Part shown: positions 41,780 through 51,452 of the stretch, piece by piece
How positions within the stretch are numbered: the stretch's first letter is position 1
Layout of the letters: each line of letters starts with the position of its first letter
Assembly (NCBI RefSeq): GCF_002211765.1
Contig: NZ_CP022133.1
Location: forward strand, 992,001 to 1,056,000
Source: Idiomarina piscisalsi
Lineage (GTDB): Bacteria; Pseudomonadota; Gammaproteobacteria; Enterobacterales; Alteromonadaceae
Length of the DNA: 64,000 nt
Reading direction: 5' to 3'
The notes under the pieces: model-generated
The model's input: only the letters and a program-made list of their open reading frames with translations
Database searches by the model: none
Told to the model about the DNA's origin: nothing
Position numbers and translations under genes: made by a program

Positions 41780-43192
41780 TTGCGCCAAATAATTATAAGA
41801 ACATTACTGTTAGCGCTTGCCTGGATAATTTTGTGGCGTGTTGCAGGAATAATGGAATACGCGCCGCACGCCAGTATTTGGTTTCCGCCAGCGGGGCTGA
41901 CGTTCGCTGCATTTCTGGTTATGAGCTGGCGAGCCTTTCCCGCAATACTGCTTGGCAGTATCGTGACAACGTTATGGGTATCTGATTTATACGGTGACCA
42001 AACACCGGTCAATGAGTTACTCGTTACTGGTTTGATTTTTGGGGTTGCGCATACGGCGCCTTATTTCTTAGGCGCCTGGTTGCTGCGTTCTAAATTACTT
42101 CGCTTAGGCAGCCACGGCTTGTCGAGCACCATTATGGCGTTTTTAGGTATTGCTGCACTGTCGTCATTTTGTGCGGCGTGGCTGGGTACTGAGGTCATGG
42201 TTGCCGGTAACTTGCTTCAAGCTGAGGCGCTTTGGTACACCTGGTTGCCTTGGTGGATAGGGGACTTGAGCGGGGTTATCGTGCTCACGCCTATTTTTAT
42301 TGCGTTGGTAAGTTGGCGTTACCCACAAATAGAACGTTGGTTAGGCGGCTTAAAGTTTACTGAAGGCGGAGGCAGCTGGTCGTCCTTCTCTACAAAGTTG
42401 TTGATTATTGTCATTATGTTGGCAGTTTGCTTAGTCATTTCTATGTTTTCCAGCTACGAAGAGGCTGCCTTTCTGGTCTTCTTTTTAATTTTACCTTTGC
42501 TTTGGGTTTCCTATACCGAGTCGCCTTTAAAAACCGCTATAGCACTTGCCGTCTTTAGTACCATTACGGCCTTCTCTATTGGCCTATTAGGGTTGATGGA
42601 TTACGCTATCGTGTATCAGTTTGCGGTCACTGTTATAGCGTCAACGGCTTGGTTTGGATTAACAGTTCCGGCGCTAGTCGCACATAATCAATACCTGACG
42701 CATCAAGTGTCGCAAGACGGTTTAACAAGCGCAGCGTCTCGTGAACACTTTATGCAACAAGCGGACTTATTACTGAAAATGGCTCGGCGACGTAACAAAC
42801 CTATTTCAGTCATTATGTTTGATCTCGATAAGTTCAAAGCAATTAACGACACTTACGGTCATATTGTTGGTGACTCAGCGCTTGTTGAAATTACCAATGC
42901 GGTCAATGCGCAGTTGCGGGAGTCGGATGTACTCGGTCGCTTTGGTGGCGACGAGTTTATGATTTTACTTCCTGATACCGATCAAAGCGGTGCCGTGGGT
43001 GTTGCGCATAAACTGAGAGAAGGCATATCGAAAATAGTCATACCATCACTTGCAGAGCGTTTGTCATGCAGCTTTGGTGTAGCACAGGTATCAAAAGATG
43101 AACATATTATGGTCGCTGTTGACCGGGCCGATAGGGCGTTATTACAAGCAAAGCGAAACGGCCGTGATCGCATAGAAAAGGACGCTGTATGA
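41780..43192 (+). CDS. MASE1-domain diguanylate cyclase
   Basis: A 470-residue protein with an N-terminal MASE1 sensor (about eight membrane helices, residues 1-300; signature PHASIWFPPAGLTFA near 29-43). A GGDEF domain (about 315-465) follows, with FDLDKFKAINDTYGHIVGD and active FGGDEF; RESD five residues before is an inhibitory site. It makes cyclic di-GMP. The start is a TTG at 41780 with no strong ribosome-binding site, so it is uncertain. The stop overlaps the MBL-fold gene's ATG (ATGA). Confidence 0.88.
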   Translation: MRQIIIRTLLLALAWIILWRVAGIMEYAPHASIWFPPAGLTFAAFLVMSWRAFPAILLGSIVTTLWVSDLYGDQTPVNELLVTGLIFGVAHTAPYFLGAWLLRSKLLRLGSHGLSSTIMAFLGIAALSSFCAAWLGTEVMVAGNLLQAEALWYTWLPWWIGDLSGVIVLTPIFIALVSWRYPQIERWLGGLKFTEGGGSWSSFSTKLLIIVIMLAVCLVISMFSSYEEAAFLVFFLILPLLWVSYTESPLKTAIALAVFSTITAFSIGLLGLMDYAIVYQFAVTVIASTAWFGLTVPALVAHNQYLTHQVSQDGLTSAASREHFMQQADLLLKMARRRNKPISVIMFDLDKFKAINDTYGHIVGDSALVEITNAVNAQLRESDVLGRFGGDEFMILLPDTDQSGAVGVAHKLREGISKIVIPSLAERLSCSFGVAQVSKDEHIMVAVDRADRALLQAKRNGRDRIEKDAV

Positions 43193-44547
43193 AAATTGTA
43201 TTTCTTGGCGGTGCAGAAACCGTAACGGGCTCTAAATACTTAGTTGAAACCGATTCCACCCGACTCTTGATCGACTGTGGCTTATTTCAGGGCTACAAGT
43301 GGCTACGACGCCGCAATTGGCAGCCTTTGCCAATGGGTATTCAGGATGTTGACGGTGTGGTTCTGACACATGCGCATTTAGACCACTCCGGTTTTATTCC
43401 GGTTTTGTATAAAAATGGCTACCGTGGTCCTGTTTTTACGCATCACGCAACGGTCGGTCTGTGTGATATTTTGCTGGCGGACAGTGGCCGTATACAAGAA
43501 GAGGACGCCAAGTACCTTGGTAAACATAAGCTTAGTCGGCATGAAAAACCTGAACCTCTCTACGACGAAGCCACGGCGAAAGCGTCTATGACGTTATTTC
43601 AAGGCGTTGAATATCATCAACAATTTTCCATTGGCGATATTACTATTACGTTAAGAAAAGCGGGCCACATTTTAGGTGCTGCCAGCGTTATTTTGGAAGC
43701 TGACGGTAAGCGGGTTGGCTTTTCCGGTGATCTTGGTCGGCCAAATGACATTATGATGTATCCGCCGGAGCCGCTGCCTGAACTTGATTTACTGATGTTG
43801 GAATCGACTTATGGAGACCGGCGTCATCAGGCAACCGAGAGTGCAGAAGAACAATTAGCGGAAGTGGTCAATGAAACCTCTCAGTCCGGTGGTGTCCTTT
43901 TAATACCGAGTTTCTCAGTAGGCCGCGCCCAGTTGTTACAGTATTTGTTGGTAAAATTAATGGATGAAAAGCGGATTCCAAGGCAACCTATTTTCCTGGA
44001 TTCTCCCATGGCCATTAATGTGTCCGGCTTGTATCAACGGTTTCATGACTTGCATAAGTTGTCGGATGCTCAGTGCCAAAATACTTTTAACAAAGTGGAG
44101 TACACGCGTTCAGTTGATGACTCAAAGGCGATAGCCTCTCAAACTGGACCGCATATCATAATTGCCGGTAGCGGTATGGCAACAGGTGGCCGAATTTTGC
44201 ATCATTTCAAGCATTGGCTGGCCGATCATCGCGCAACGGTGCTGTTCAGCGGTCACCAGGCAGGCGGTACACGCGGTGCAAAAATGCTACAAGGTGTTGA
44301 GTCGATTAAACTGCATGGCGAGTGGCTGCCGGTTAAGGCTCGTATAAGAGCGTTAGAGGGGCTGTCAGGGCATGCGGATTATGAAGAAATTACACAGTGG
44401 TTGAAGCAGTCTGAATTAAAGCCCAATACGGCGATTCAGTTGGTGCATGGCGAGCCTGACGCTCTCGAAACATTCCGCGATCACCTTATGCAGACGACGC
44501 CTTTCGACGTCGATGTCGCGGATTATCAAGGGGTGTATCATTTATAG
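43189..44547 (+). CDS. MBL-fold / beta-CASP RNA-processing-type hydrolase
   Basis: A 452-residue metallo-beta-lactamase with a beta-CASP domain. Zinc motifs are HAHLDHSG near 66-73, H in KAGHILGA near 158, D in FSGDLGR near 180, and H in LSGHADY near 394. The beta-CASP region includes PSFSVGRAQ and GSGMATGGRILHH. It resembles CPSF73/RNase J-type enzymes of the YsxC-independent bacterial group; probable RNA endo- or exonuclease activity. It overlaps the MASE1 cyclase gene by 4 bases. Confidence 0.88.
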   Translation: MKIVFLGGAETVTGSKYLVETDSTRLLIDCGLFQGYKWLRRRNWQPLPMGIQDVDGVVLTHAHLDHSGFIPVLYKNGYRGPVFTHHATVGLCDILLADSGRIQEEDAKYLGKHKLSRHEKPEPLYDEATAKASMTLFQGVEYHQQFSIGDITITLRKAGHILGAASVILEADGKRVGFSGDLGRPNDIMMYPPEPLPELDLLMLESTYGDRRHQATESAEEQLAEVVNETSQSGGVLLIPSFSVGRAQLLQYLLVKLMDEKRIPRQPIFLDSPMAINVSGLYQRFHDLHKLSDAQCQNTFNKVEYTRSVDDSKAIASQTGPHIIIAGSGMATGGRILHHFKHWLADHRATVLFSGHQAGGTRGAKMLQGVESIKLHGEWLPVKARIRALEGLSGHADYEEITQWLKQSELKPNTAIQLVHGEPDALETFRDHLMQTTPFDVDVADYQGVYHL

Positions 44548-44549
44548 AA

Positions 44550-44573
44550 AAATGGCACTTAAAAGTGCCATTT
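44550..44573. terminator. bidirectional terminator between MBL and OmpK genes
   Basis: A perfect 11-bp stem AAATGGCACTT / AAGTGCCATTT with a two-base gap. It overlaps the stop codon of the minus-strand OmpK gene and follows the MBL stop by two bases. Confidence 0.65.
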
Positions 44574-45257
44574 AATCAATAAGTTCGGGTTTTTCTCGTT
44601 AACCCCGTCAATATAAAACTTATTGCGCCAGTATACGTACTCGAGCCCAACGTAAAGTGGCGCAGACAGGTCAAAATAAGGCGCCAAATTCCACTTGAGC
44701 TGAGACGTAAAATTCATATTAGCCGGGCCGATACCGCTAATACCAGAGGCATAATCTAAAAAGCCGTCATACATCCATTGGGTTTCACCAATGGAGAAAG
44801 GCACACCCCAGGACAAGGTCACTTGGTAGTTGTTGTCAAACCCATCGTTGTTTCTCTTGTACGCATCAACTTCAAAAAACTGAAAGCCGGGTACATCAAA
44901 AGCTGCGCCTATGCCATAAAGGTAGTGAGTAAAACCGTCACCAACTTCTGCGGTCGTGGTAACGCTTAAGTTATTGACGATGTTGTCTTCAAACTGGACG
45001 AAGTAGATTTCCGGAGAGATCTCAATATAGGTTTCGGTATCGCCGTTATCAGACTCTAAGCGGTCGGCGAAAGAGAAAATTTTGCCCCAACTGTACCCGC
45101 CAACGTATTCAAGAGTGATAACCTGGCGGTCAGGGTCGCCAACTTCATAGTCACTACCATTTAAGTAGGTGAGACTGGTGTCTGACCAATACTTTTCTGC
45201 GGTTGCTGAAAAAGGCAAAGCTAAAAGAATGAGTAAAGAGAAAACGATGTGTTTCAT
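44559..45257 (-). CDS. OmpK/Tsx-type nucleoside-specific outer-membrane channel
   Basis: A 232-residue outer-membrane protein with a signal peptide (IVFSLLILLALPFSATA, cleavage near 20). Twelve-strand barrel features follow: alternating aromatic strands, WSDTSLTYLNGSDYE at the mature N-terminus, NLLIKWHF at the C-terminus with terminal Phe. It matches the Channel_Tsx/OmpK family, which admits nucleosides. The window also has udk and nupC, so nucleoside uptake genes exist nearby, but they are not in the same operon. Confidence 0.88.
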   Translation of the reverse strand: MKHIVFSLLILLALPFSATAEKYWSDTSLTYLNGSDYEVGDPDRQVITLEYVGGYSWGKIFSFADRLESDNGDTETYIEISPEIYFVQFEDNIVNNLSVTTTAEVGDGFTHYLYGIGAAFDVPGFQFFEVDAYKRNNDGFDNNYQVTLSWGVPFSIGETQWMYDGFLDYASGISGIGPANMNFTSQLKWNLAPYFDLSAPLYVGLEYVYWRNKFYIDGVNEKNPNLLIKWHF

Positions 45258-45428
45258 GGATAAAGCGCCTAAATTTTAGTCAAGTTTGCAAAAACGGAGC
45301 GATTATACGCAAGCTGGACTGTAAATTTAAAGAAATATCTGCGATTGCGGGCTGTTATTATTCAATCGAATTCGTTACATTACAAAAAGCTAACATCTCT
45401 ACTGAGTCGCTGAGGTAATCAAGCGCGA

Positions 45429-47018
45429 ATGCGTGATCAATTTTTGTTAAAGCAGTACATAAATACGTTAGAGTCTACTGCGCTTTGTGCCCGACTGTCG
45501 CCGTCTGGTCACATTCGTTGGTTAAGTGACTCCATGCATAAGCTGCTCGATATTCACTACCTAAAACAGACCACAGCGTTTCGTGATTTCCTGCACCCTG
45601 ACAACAGACAGCATGTAACAGAAGTTATAAGCTATGCAATTGAATCGGGTAACAGCTGGAACGGTACGGTTTGCCTTGAAAGCAATACACGCACGAACTG
45701 GTGTCGTTGTATGACCATTCCACTATACGACGAAGCGGGTACGCTAAATGAATTGGTTCTGTTGTTTCAGGATATCTCCCGAGAAGTTCACCTCGATGAA
45801 CTGCTGCAAGAAGCGCGCTATGATCGGGTAACCGGCTTACCAACGAGAGTTGATTTATTAAACGACCTGAAACGTGTAAAAGCACAATGTCTTGCCGTAC
45901 TTGATATACGAAAGTTCCGCAGTTATGCGGACTTTTATGGTTTAGACTTTGGTGACGAACTGCTTCGTAAATTCAGTTTATGGGCACAAAAGCAGCTAAA
46001 GCCAAACCATATTAATATTTATCGCTTGTACAGTGACAAGTTTGCACTGATTCCTGATTTTCGAATGATACCCACGTTGTTTGAAAGTCATTTACTGCAC
46101 TTTTATGAAGCCTTGTCTGACCTTAAGTTGCAAGTGCGTGACGTAGAGGCGAATTTGGACGTGGCCATAGGAATGGGGGTTGGCGACAGCAAGCACCTGC
46201 AGCTCGCCGAGAGTGCTTTGTCAAAAGCCAAGGCAATTTATTCCGGGCACAAAATAGAAGTCGTGCGAGAACGCGAGTTCTTAAAGGAAAACAGGGTTAA
46301 TTGGATTCCTAAAATTCAATCGGCTATTACTGATCATCGTTTTGTGAACTATTACCAGCCAATTAAAAGCACCTCGAACGAGCGTCCGAGTTATTATGAA
46401 GCACTGGTGAGAATGCGCGACAACAACAGTGACTTACCTCCGGGAATGTTTCTCGATAAAGCAAAAACGACGCGTTATTACTGTGAAATTACACGTTCAG
46501 TTATAGAGCAAGCGGTGTTAGCGTCTGAAGAATTTGGCGTTGCGATATCGGTGAATTTGTCCATTGAAGACATACTCAACGACAAAACCGTGAATTTCAT
46601 ACAGTACGTGCTCATGGAACACAAAAAAGCGCAGCTGATATTTGAAATCACCGAAACGGAATCGACTGAAGATTTTGAAAAAGTTCAGACGTTTGCGCAA
46701 GAGGTAAGGCAGTTGGGCGGTCAAATTGCGATTGATGATTTTGGTGTAGGGTATTCGAATTTCTCCCGATTAATTAGTCTGCGTCCGGACTACCTGAAAA
46801 TTGACGGTAGTATCGTTCAGAATGTTTTATATGATGAGACCAGTGCTAGCATTTTGAATGGCATGATTAGCATTTGTAAGGAATTGAATATTCCTATTGT
46901 GGCTGAGTTTGTTGAAAACGAAGAAGTGAACAGCTATCTGTGTAGCCAGAACATTGAGTACCTGCAAGGCTACTACATTGGCAAACCAAGTCCTGAAGTA
47001 AACCGACTACTAAACTGA
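45429..47018 (+). CDS. PAS-degenerate GGDEF-EAL cyclic di-GMP phosphodiesterase
   Basis: A 529-residue protein. A PAS-like domain (about 15-125) precedes a degenerate GGDEF domain (about 135-280) in which the active motif reads YSDKF, so cyclase activity is unlikely. An EAL domain (about 290-529) has all key motifs: YEALVRM, NLSIEDI, EITETE, IDDFGVGYSN, LKIDGSIV and AEFVENEE. It should hydrolyse cyclic di-GMP to pGpG. The start at 45429 has GAGG about 17 bases upstream. The 2OG oxygenase gene follows 7 bases later and is probably co-transcribed. Confidence 0.88.
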   Translation: MRDQFLLKQYINTLESTALCARLSPSGHIRWLSDSMHKLLDIHYLKQTTAFRDFLHPDNRQHVTEVISYAIESGNSWNGTVCLESNTRTNWCRCMTIPLYDEAGTLNELVLLFQDISREVHLDELLQEARYDRVTGLPTRVDLLNDLKRVKAQCLAVLDIRKFRSYADFYGLDFGDELLRKFSLWAQKQLKPNHINIYRLYSDKFALIPDFRMIPTLFESHLLHFYEALSDLKLQVRDVEANLDVAIGMGVGDSKHLQLAESALSKAKAIYSGHKIEVVREREFLKENRVNWIPKIQSAITDHRFVNYYQPIKSTSNERPSYYEALVRMRDNNSDLPPGMFLDKAKTTRYYCEITRSVIEQAVLASEEFGVAISVNLSIEDILNDKTVNFIQYVLMEHKKAQLIFEITETESTEDFEKVQTFAQEVRQLGGQIAIDDFGVGYSNFSRLISLRPDYLKIDGSIVQNVLYDETSASILNGMISICKELNIPIVAEFVENEEVNSYLCSQNIEYLQGYYIGKPSPEVNRLLN

Positions 47019-47025
47019 TTTTCCT

Positions 47026-47721
47026 ATGACTGATTTTATAGAAACTTACGATAATGCATTGTCGTCAGACTTTTGTAAGCAGTTGATTGATACGTTTGAG
47101 AGCTCCAGACACACCTTTCAAGGCCGCACTGGCGGTGGCGTGGATGTGGAGAAAAAGTCGAGTACAGACTTAATGCTTAACTCTCACGCGGAGTATCAAG
47201 ACTTACTGCTGAAAATTCAAAAAACGACGGCAGACCATGCCTTGCAGTATTTTAAGAAATATCACTTTGCGTTAATTGCGCCGGTTGCGTTGACACTGCA
47301 ACACCCTAAAACCCAAAAGCCAACGCCTCTGACTCATGAAAACTTCGATGAAATAGCCAAAGGCAATGAAATGGCTATTATGCAAAAGTTGTTTCGAGTT
47401 GGTGCTATTCAAATGCAGCGATACCGAAAAGGTGAGGGTAACTACAATTACTGGCATTGTGAGACGTTTCCACAAAAAGGCTCAACCGAGCCACTGCATC
47501 GAGCTTTGTTATTTATGTACTATTTAAACGATGTGGAAGAGGGGGGTGAGACTGACTTTTACTATCAGAAACGTTCGTTAAAGCCCAAAGCCGGGCAAAT
47601 GGTCATTGCCCCAGCTTACTTCACCCATACTCACCGCGGCAGAACGCCGGTATCTAATGATAAGTACATTCTCACCAGCTGGATTCTGCATAGTCGCGCC
47701 GAGCAGTTATTTGGCGCTTAG
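47026..47721 (+). CDS. 2-oxoglutarate/Fe(II)-dependent oxygenase (prolyl-4-hydroxylase-like)
   Basis: A 231-residue oxygenase. The jelly-roll core includes MQRYRKGEGNYNYWHCE, LLFMYYLNDVEEGGETDF and PKAGQMVIAPAYFTHTHRGRTP. Predicted iron ligands are His144, Glu146 (an HxE pair instead of the common HxD) and His203; Lys213 or Arg206 could hold 2-oxoglutarate. The family hydroxylates proline or other residues. The substrate is unknown. It follows the EAL gene by 7 bases and ends at a strong bidirectional terminator. Confidence 0.82.
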   Translation: MTDFIETYDNALSSDFCKQLIDTFESSRHTFQGRTGGGVDVEKKSSTDLMLNSHAEYQDLLLKIQKTTADHALQYFKKYHFALIAPVALTLQHPKTQKPTPLTHENFDEIAKGNEMAIMQKLFRVGAIQMQRYRKGEGNYNYWHCETFPQKGSTEPLHRALLFMYYLNDVEEGGETDFYYQKRSLKPKAGQMVIAPAYFTHTHRGRTPVSNDKYILTSWILHSRAEQLFGA

Positions 47722-47754
47722 CGGTTCAAGGCATTAGTTAGCGTTAAGGCATAA

Positions 47755-47791
47755 AAAAAGCCCCGGCTTCATCATTAAGCCGGGGCTTTTT
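47755..47791. terminator. strong bidirectional terminator
   Basis: A 15-bp stem AAAAAGCCCCGGCTT / AAGCCGGGGCTTTTT with a 7-base loop. A and T tracts on either side serve both the 2OG oxygenase (plus) and M16 peptidase (minus) genes. Confidence 0.88.
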
Positions 47792-47810
47792 ATTGAGCCT
47801 GTTTTACTTT

Positions 47811-50582
47811 TTATTCTTCGTCACTTTGAAGAATAGTGATTTCGCCCAGATTCAGTTCGCGAACTTTATCTTCGATTTCAGCTAAGTCACCAACAATAAC
47901 CCAGGTCATTGCGTTTGGCGTTAAGACATTGTCTGCACTTTGCTGGATATCATCCAGAGTAATTGCATTGATGCGCTGACCATAGGACTCAAGATACTCG
48001 ACATCCTTGCCTTTGTTAAAGGTATTCACCAACCCGCTCAGCAAAGCGCCTTTGGTTTCATAAGCGCCAGGAAGCTTGGCGGTTTTGTTGGCTTTAACTT
48101 TGGCTAGTTCATCGTTGGTTGCCGGCTTACCGTTTTCATATTGAGTAAACTCTTTGACAATTTCCTGAATGGACTCCTGAGTCTTGTCCGTTTGAACCGG
48201 CGCAAGTGCCATTAATAGCCCGGGACCTTCATTGTCCAGCCAGATAGAACGGGCACCGTAAGACCACCCCTTATCCTCACGAAGGTTCATGTTTAAACGA
48301 CTGGTGAAACTGCCGCCAAGAATCGTATTCATCACGTCAATCGTGTCGGCGTTGTCGACTTGACCTGACGGTGCAAGCTGACCGGCAATAATTAATGACT
48401 GAGGTGTTCCCGGTTTATTAATCAGGAAAACGCGACTGTTGGTTGACGCTGCAGACGCGTCCAATGTTTTTTCAGGCTTAGGTGTTGCCGGAGCCTGCCA
48501 GCTGGCAAATTGCGCTTCCAGCAGTGATTTAGCTTGTTCTACTGTGGTATCACCCACAATGACCAGTTTTGCATTGTCCGGACGTAGCCAGGTTTGTGCA
48601 TGTTCAACTAAGTCTTCACGCGTCAGAGACTTAATTGACTCGACCGTACCAGAGCCCGTCAGTGGCTGGCTATATGCATGACCGTCACCGAACATTAAGC
48701 CAGGTAAAACACGCAGAGCCTGAGTTTGAGGACGAGCTTCCTCTTTGCGAATACCCTCTATCCAGTTTGAGCGCTTACGTTCAATTTCTTCTTCTGAGAA
48801 AGCTGGGTTTTGCAGTACGTCATTCATGAGTGCCATGCTTTCTGCAAAGTTAACGCTCAGGGTGTCCATACTAATGCGGGAACTATCCAGACTGGCTGAC
48901 GCATTTAGGTTGGTACCTAAAGATTCTAAGCGTTCACTTAATTCTAACGAGCCCAAACTTTCAGTTCCTTCTTTCAGCATTGACATGGTGTAGCTTGCGG
49001 TACCTAATTTACCGCCAACATCCGACGCATAACCGCTGTCAAAAACTAAGCTCATTTCAATGGTGGGTGTATCAGTACGTTGTGCCAAATAGACATCTAA
49101 ACCATTCGACAATGCAAACTGCTCAACCTCCGGTAACTCCAGCTGAGGTAAGTCGCCAACATTAGGGAGTTCAGAGCGATCCGCATCCGTTTCCTGTGCC
49201 ATATAGTTTGGCTGAGGCACAACATTGAGAACAAAGTCACCATTGGATAACCATTCTTGAGCGGCATTTTGAAGGTCACTGACGGTTGCCTGTTTCGTCC
49301 ACTCCATTTCCTGTGCATAGAAACCAGGGTCGTCGTGGTAGACGGCACCAGAGGCGAGAATGTCAGACTTACCACCGAAGCCACCGACTTTTTCGGCACG
49401 GCGGACAAAATTCGCTGTATTACTGAATTTAGTGCGTTGCAGCTCAGCTTGTGTCGGGCCTTCATTAATTAGGCGTGACAGTTCTTCATTAATGATGGCT
49501 TCAATTTGCTCGAGTTCAACGCCCGCTTTGGCATCGGCGGTAATCATAAACTGCCCGGCAAGAGTACGACCATATTGGAACGCACCGACTGAGCTGGCAA
49601 TTTGCTCTTCGTATACTAAGCGCTCATAAAGACGTGAGTTTTTACCATTAGCTAGGATGTCAGCAAATAGTTCAAGATATTCGGAGTCGGCTGTACCCAT
49701 TTGTGCAGTATTCCAAACTTTATAAACTCGAGCGGCTGGAACACGGTCTTCCATGGTCGCACGTTTGGTTTCATCGCGTTTTGCGACCCAGGTTTCTTGT
49801 TTTTTCAACGGTTTGCCTGGGTCGATGTCAGCAAAGTATTTGGTGACCTTCTCTTTCGCGGTTTCAACATCAATGTCACCCGCTAAGACGAGTACAGCGT
49901 TGGCGGCACCATAGTAGTCTTTAAACCATTGGTGTACGTCGTCCAGTGTCGCTGCATTTAAGTCTTCCATCGAGCCAATAACCGACCATGAATAAGGATG
50001 ACCTTCCGGGAACGTTTGCTCGGCAATGTAGCTCCAGGCTTTACCGTATGGCTGAGCTTCACCCTGGCGCTTCTCGTTTTGTACAACGCCACGTTGTTCG
50101 TCGAGCTTTTCTTGAGTAACAGCGCCTAACAAATGACCCATGCGGTCCGACTCCATCCATAACGCCATATCAAGCGCAGGAGTCGGGACATTTTCAAAGT
50201 AGTTGGTGCGGTCGTTGTTGGTGGTGCCGTTCATTTCAGTGGCGCCGGCACGTTCAAAGGGACCAAAGTATTCGTCGTCGTAGTTTTCAGTACCATTAAA
50301 CATCAAGTGTTCAAACAGGTGCGCGAAACCCGTTTTACCAGGTTTCTCGTCCTTAGAGCCAACGGCGTACCAGACGTTAACGGCAACAATGGGGGCTTTG
50401 CGGTCTTCATGAACGACAACCGTTAACCCGTTATCTAAGGTAAAGGTTTCATAGTTAACCTTTACTTCAGGAAACTGAGACTGGCTAACAGCGGTTGTAT
50501 TACTAACCGATGTTGTTGACTGGCAGCCACCTAAAAGAACCGTCGTCACTGCGACTGCAGTGAGGGTTTTCATCATTTTCAT
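47811..50582 (-). CDS. M16 family zinc metallopeptidase lipoprotein
   Basis: About 923 residues from the ATG at 50582, which has GGGA upstream. A lipoprotein signal ends in LLGGC. Two M16 repeats follow: the N-terminal one carries the inverted zinc motif HLFEH with a downstream RGVVQNEKRQGEAQ segment; the C-terminal half (VEQFALSNGLDVYLAQR onward) lacks it, as usual for pitrilysin-type enzymes. It likely degrades peptides in the periplasm, anchored to a membrane. It ends at the strong bidirectional terminator shared with the 2OG oxygenase gene. Confidence 0.9.
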   Translation of the reverse strand: MKMMKTLTAVAVTTVLLGGCQSTTSVSNTTAVSQSQFPEVKVNYETFTLDNGLTVVVHEDRKAPIVAVNVWYAVGSKDEKPGKTGFAHLFEHLMFNGTENYDDEYFGPFERAGATEMNGTTNNDRTNYFENVPTPALDMALWMESDRMGHLLGAVTQEKLDEQRGVVQNEKRQGEAQPYGKAWSYIAEQTFPEGHPYSWSVIGSMEDLNAATLDDVHQWFKDYYGAANAVLVLAGDIDVETAKEKVTKYFADIDPGKPLKKQETWVAKRDETKRATMEDRVPAARVYKVWNTAQMGTADSEYLELFADILANGKNSRLYERLVYEEQIASSVGAFQYGRTLAGQFMITADAKAGVELEQIEAIINEELSRLINEGPTQAELQRTKFSNTANFVRRAEKVGGFGGKSDILASGAVYHDDPGFYAQEMEWTKQATVSDLQNAAQEWLSNGDFVLNVVPQPNYMAQETDADRSELPNVGDLPQLELPEVEQFALSNGLDVYLAQRTDTPTIEMSLVFDSGYASDVGGKLGTASYTMSMLKEGTESLGSLELSERLESLGTNLNASASLDSSRISMDTLSVNFAESMALMNDVLQNPAFSEEEIERKRSNWIEGIRKEEARPQTQALRVLPGLMFGDGHAYSQPLTGSGTVESIKSLTREDLVEHAQTWLRPDNAKLVIVGDTTVEQAKSLLEAQFASWQAPATPKPEKTLDASAASTNSRVFLINKPGTPQSLIIAGQLAPSGQVDNADTIDVMNTILGGSFTSRLNMNLREDKGWSYGARSIWLDNEGPGLLMALAPVQTDKTQESIQEIVKEFTQYENGKPATNDELAKVKANKTAKLPGAYETKGALLSGLVNTFNKGKDVEYLESYGQRINAITLDDIQQSADNVLTPNAMTWVIVGDLAEIEDKVRELNLGEITILQSDEE

Positions 50583-50795
50583 AATTATTCCCAATATTGT
50601 TTTTATAAGCCCCTCTACTATACGAAACCCCAACGGGGTGTGCCCGATAAATGACCTGTTAAATTGTAACGAAATTAAACATATTGAAACCGCCCACTGT
50701 TTTTTGTGATAAATAAGGTTTCAGTCAAGTCTTTTAATTACGCAGACAATCAAGGATAATTGCGCGCGATTTGCAGAAAATAGATACGGTATCTT

Positions 50796-50819
50796 GTGAA
50801 TAAGACGGTGAATAAGACG
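50796..50819 (+). repeat. 12-bp perfect tandem duplication at the udk start
   Basis: Two adjacent copies of GTGAATAAGACG. In the reading frame it encodes MNKT-VNKT, so the duplication keeps the frame and duplicates the start codon. Confidence 0.85.
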
Positions 50820-51440
50820 ACAGTTATAGCAATAGCGGGGGCTTCAGCGTCAGGCAAAAGTTTGTTTGCCTCGACGGTTTATCAGGAGTTAGTTGCGGAG
50901 TTGGGCACTGACGGTATCGCCATTCTCGCCGAGGATGCCTACTACCGTGATCAGAGTCATATGACGATGGAACAGCGAGTTCTGACCAACTATGACCAAC
51001 CGGCGGCCTTCGAGCATGACTTGCTCATGAAGCACTTAAAACAGTTGAAGGCTGGCGAAGCAGTTGAAATGCCGCAGTACAGCCATAAAACGCACACCCG
51101 CCTTCCCGAAACCATTAAAGTGGCCCCGGCAAGGGTGGTTATGGTTGAAGGTATTTTATTACTGACGGACGAAAAGCTGAGGGAACAGTTCGATATTTCC
51201 GTATTTATGGATACCCCCCTTGATATTTGCTTGCTGCGTCGTATTAAACGCGATATTGAAGAGCGTGGCAGAAATTTACAGTCGGTAACAGAGCAATACG
51301 AACAGTATGTGCGCCCGGCGTTTTTTGACTTCATTTTCCCATCTAAGCAATACGCTGATCTTGTTGTCACTCGTGGTGGCCAGAACGAAATAGCCATTGA
51401 CATTATAAAAACAAAAATACGTCAGTTGCTGGCGGAATAA
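50796..51440 (+). CDS. udk: uridine kinase
   Basis: A 214-residue kinase with P-loop GASASGKS near 15-22, AEDAYYRDQ (catalytic Asp region) and [13 protein letters not shown]. It phosphorylates uridine and cytidine to UMP and CMP. Two identical 12-base units, GTGAATAAGACG at 50796-50807 and 50808-50819, create two in-frame GTG starts, so the protein may begin at either. Neither has a strong ribosome-binding site. nupC follows 12 bases later: a pyrimidine nucleoside uptake-and-salvage operon. Confidence 0.9.
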   Translation: MNKTVNKTTVIAIAGASASGKSLFASTVYQELVAELGTDGIAILAEDAYYRDQSHMTMEQRVLTNYDQPAAFEHDLLMKHLKQLKAGEAVEMPQYSHKTHTRLPETIKVAPARVVMVEGILLLTDEKLREQFDISVFMDTPLDICLLRRIKRDIEERGRNLQSVTEQYEQYVRPAFFDFIFPSKQYADLVVTRGGQNEIAIDIIKTKIRQLLAE

Positions 51441-51452
51441 ACTGGTTTTCTT

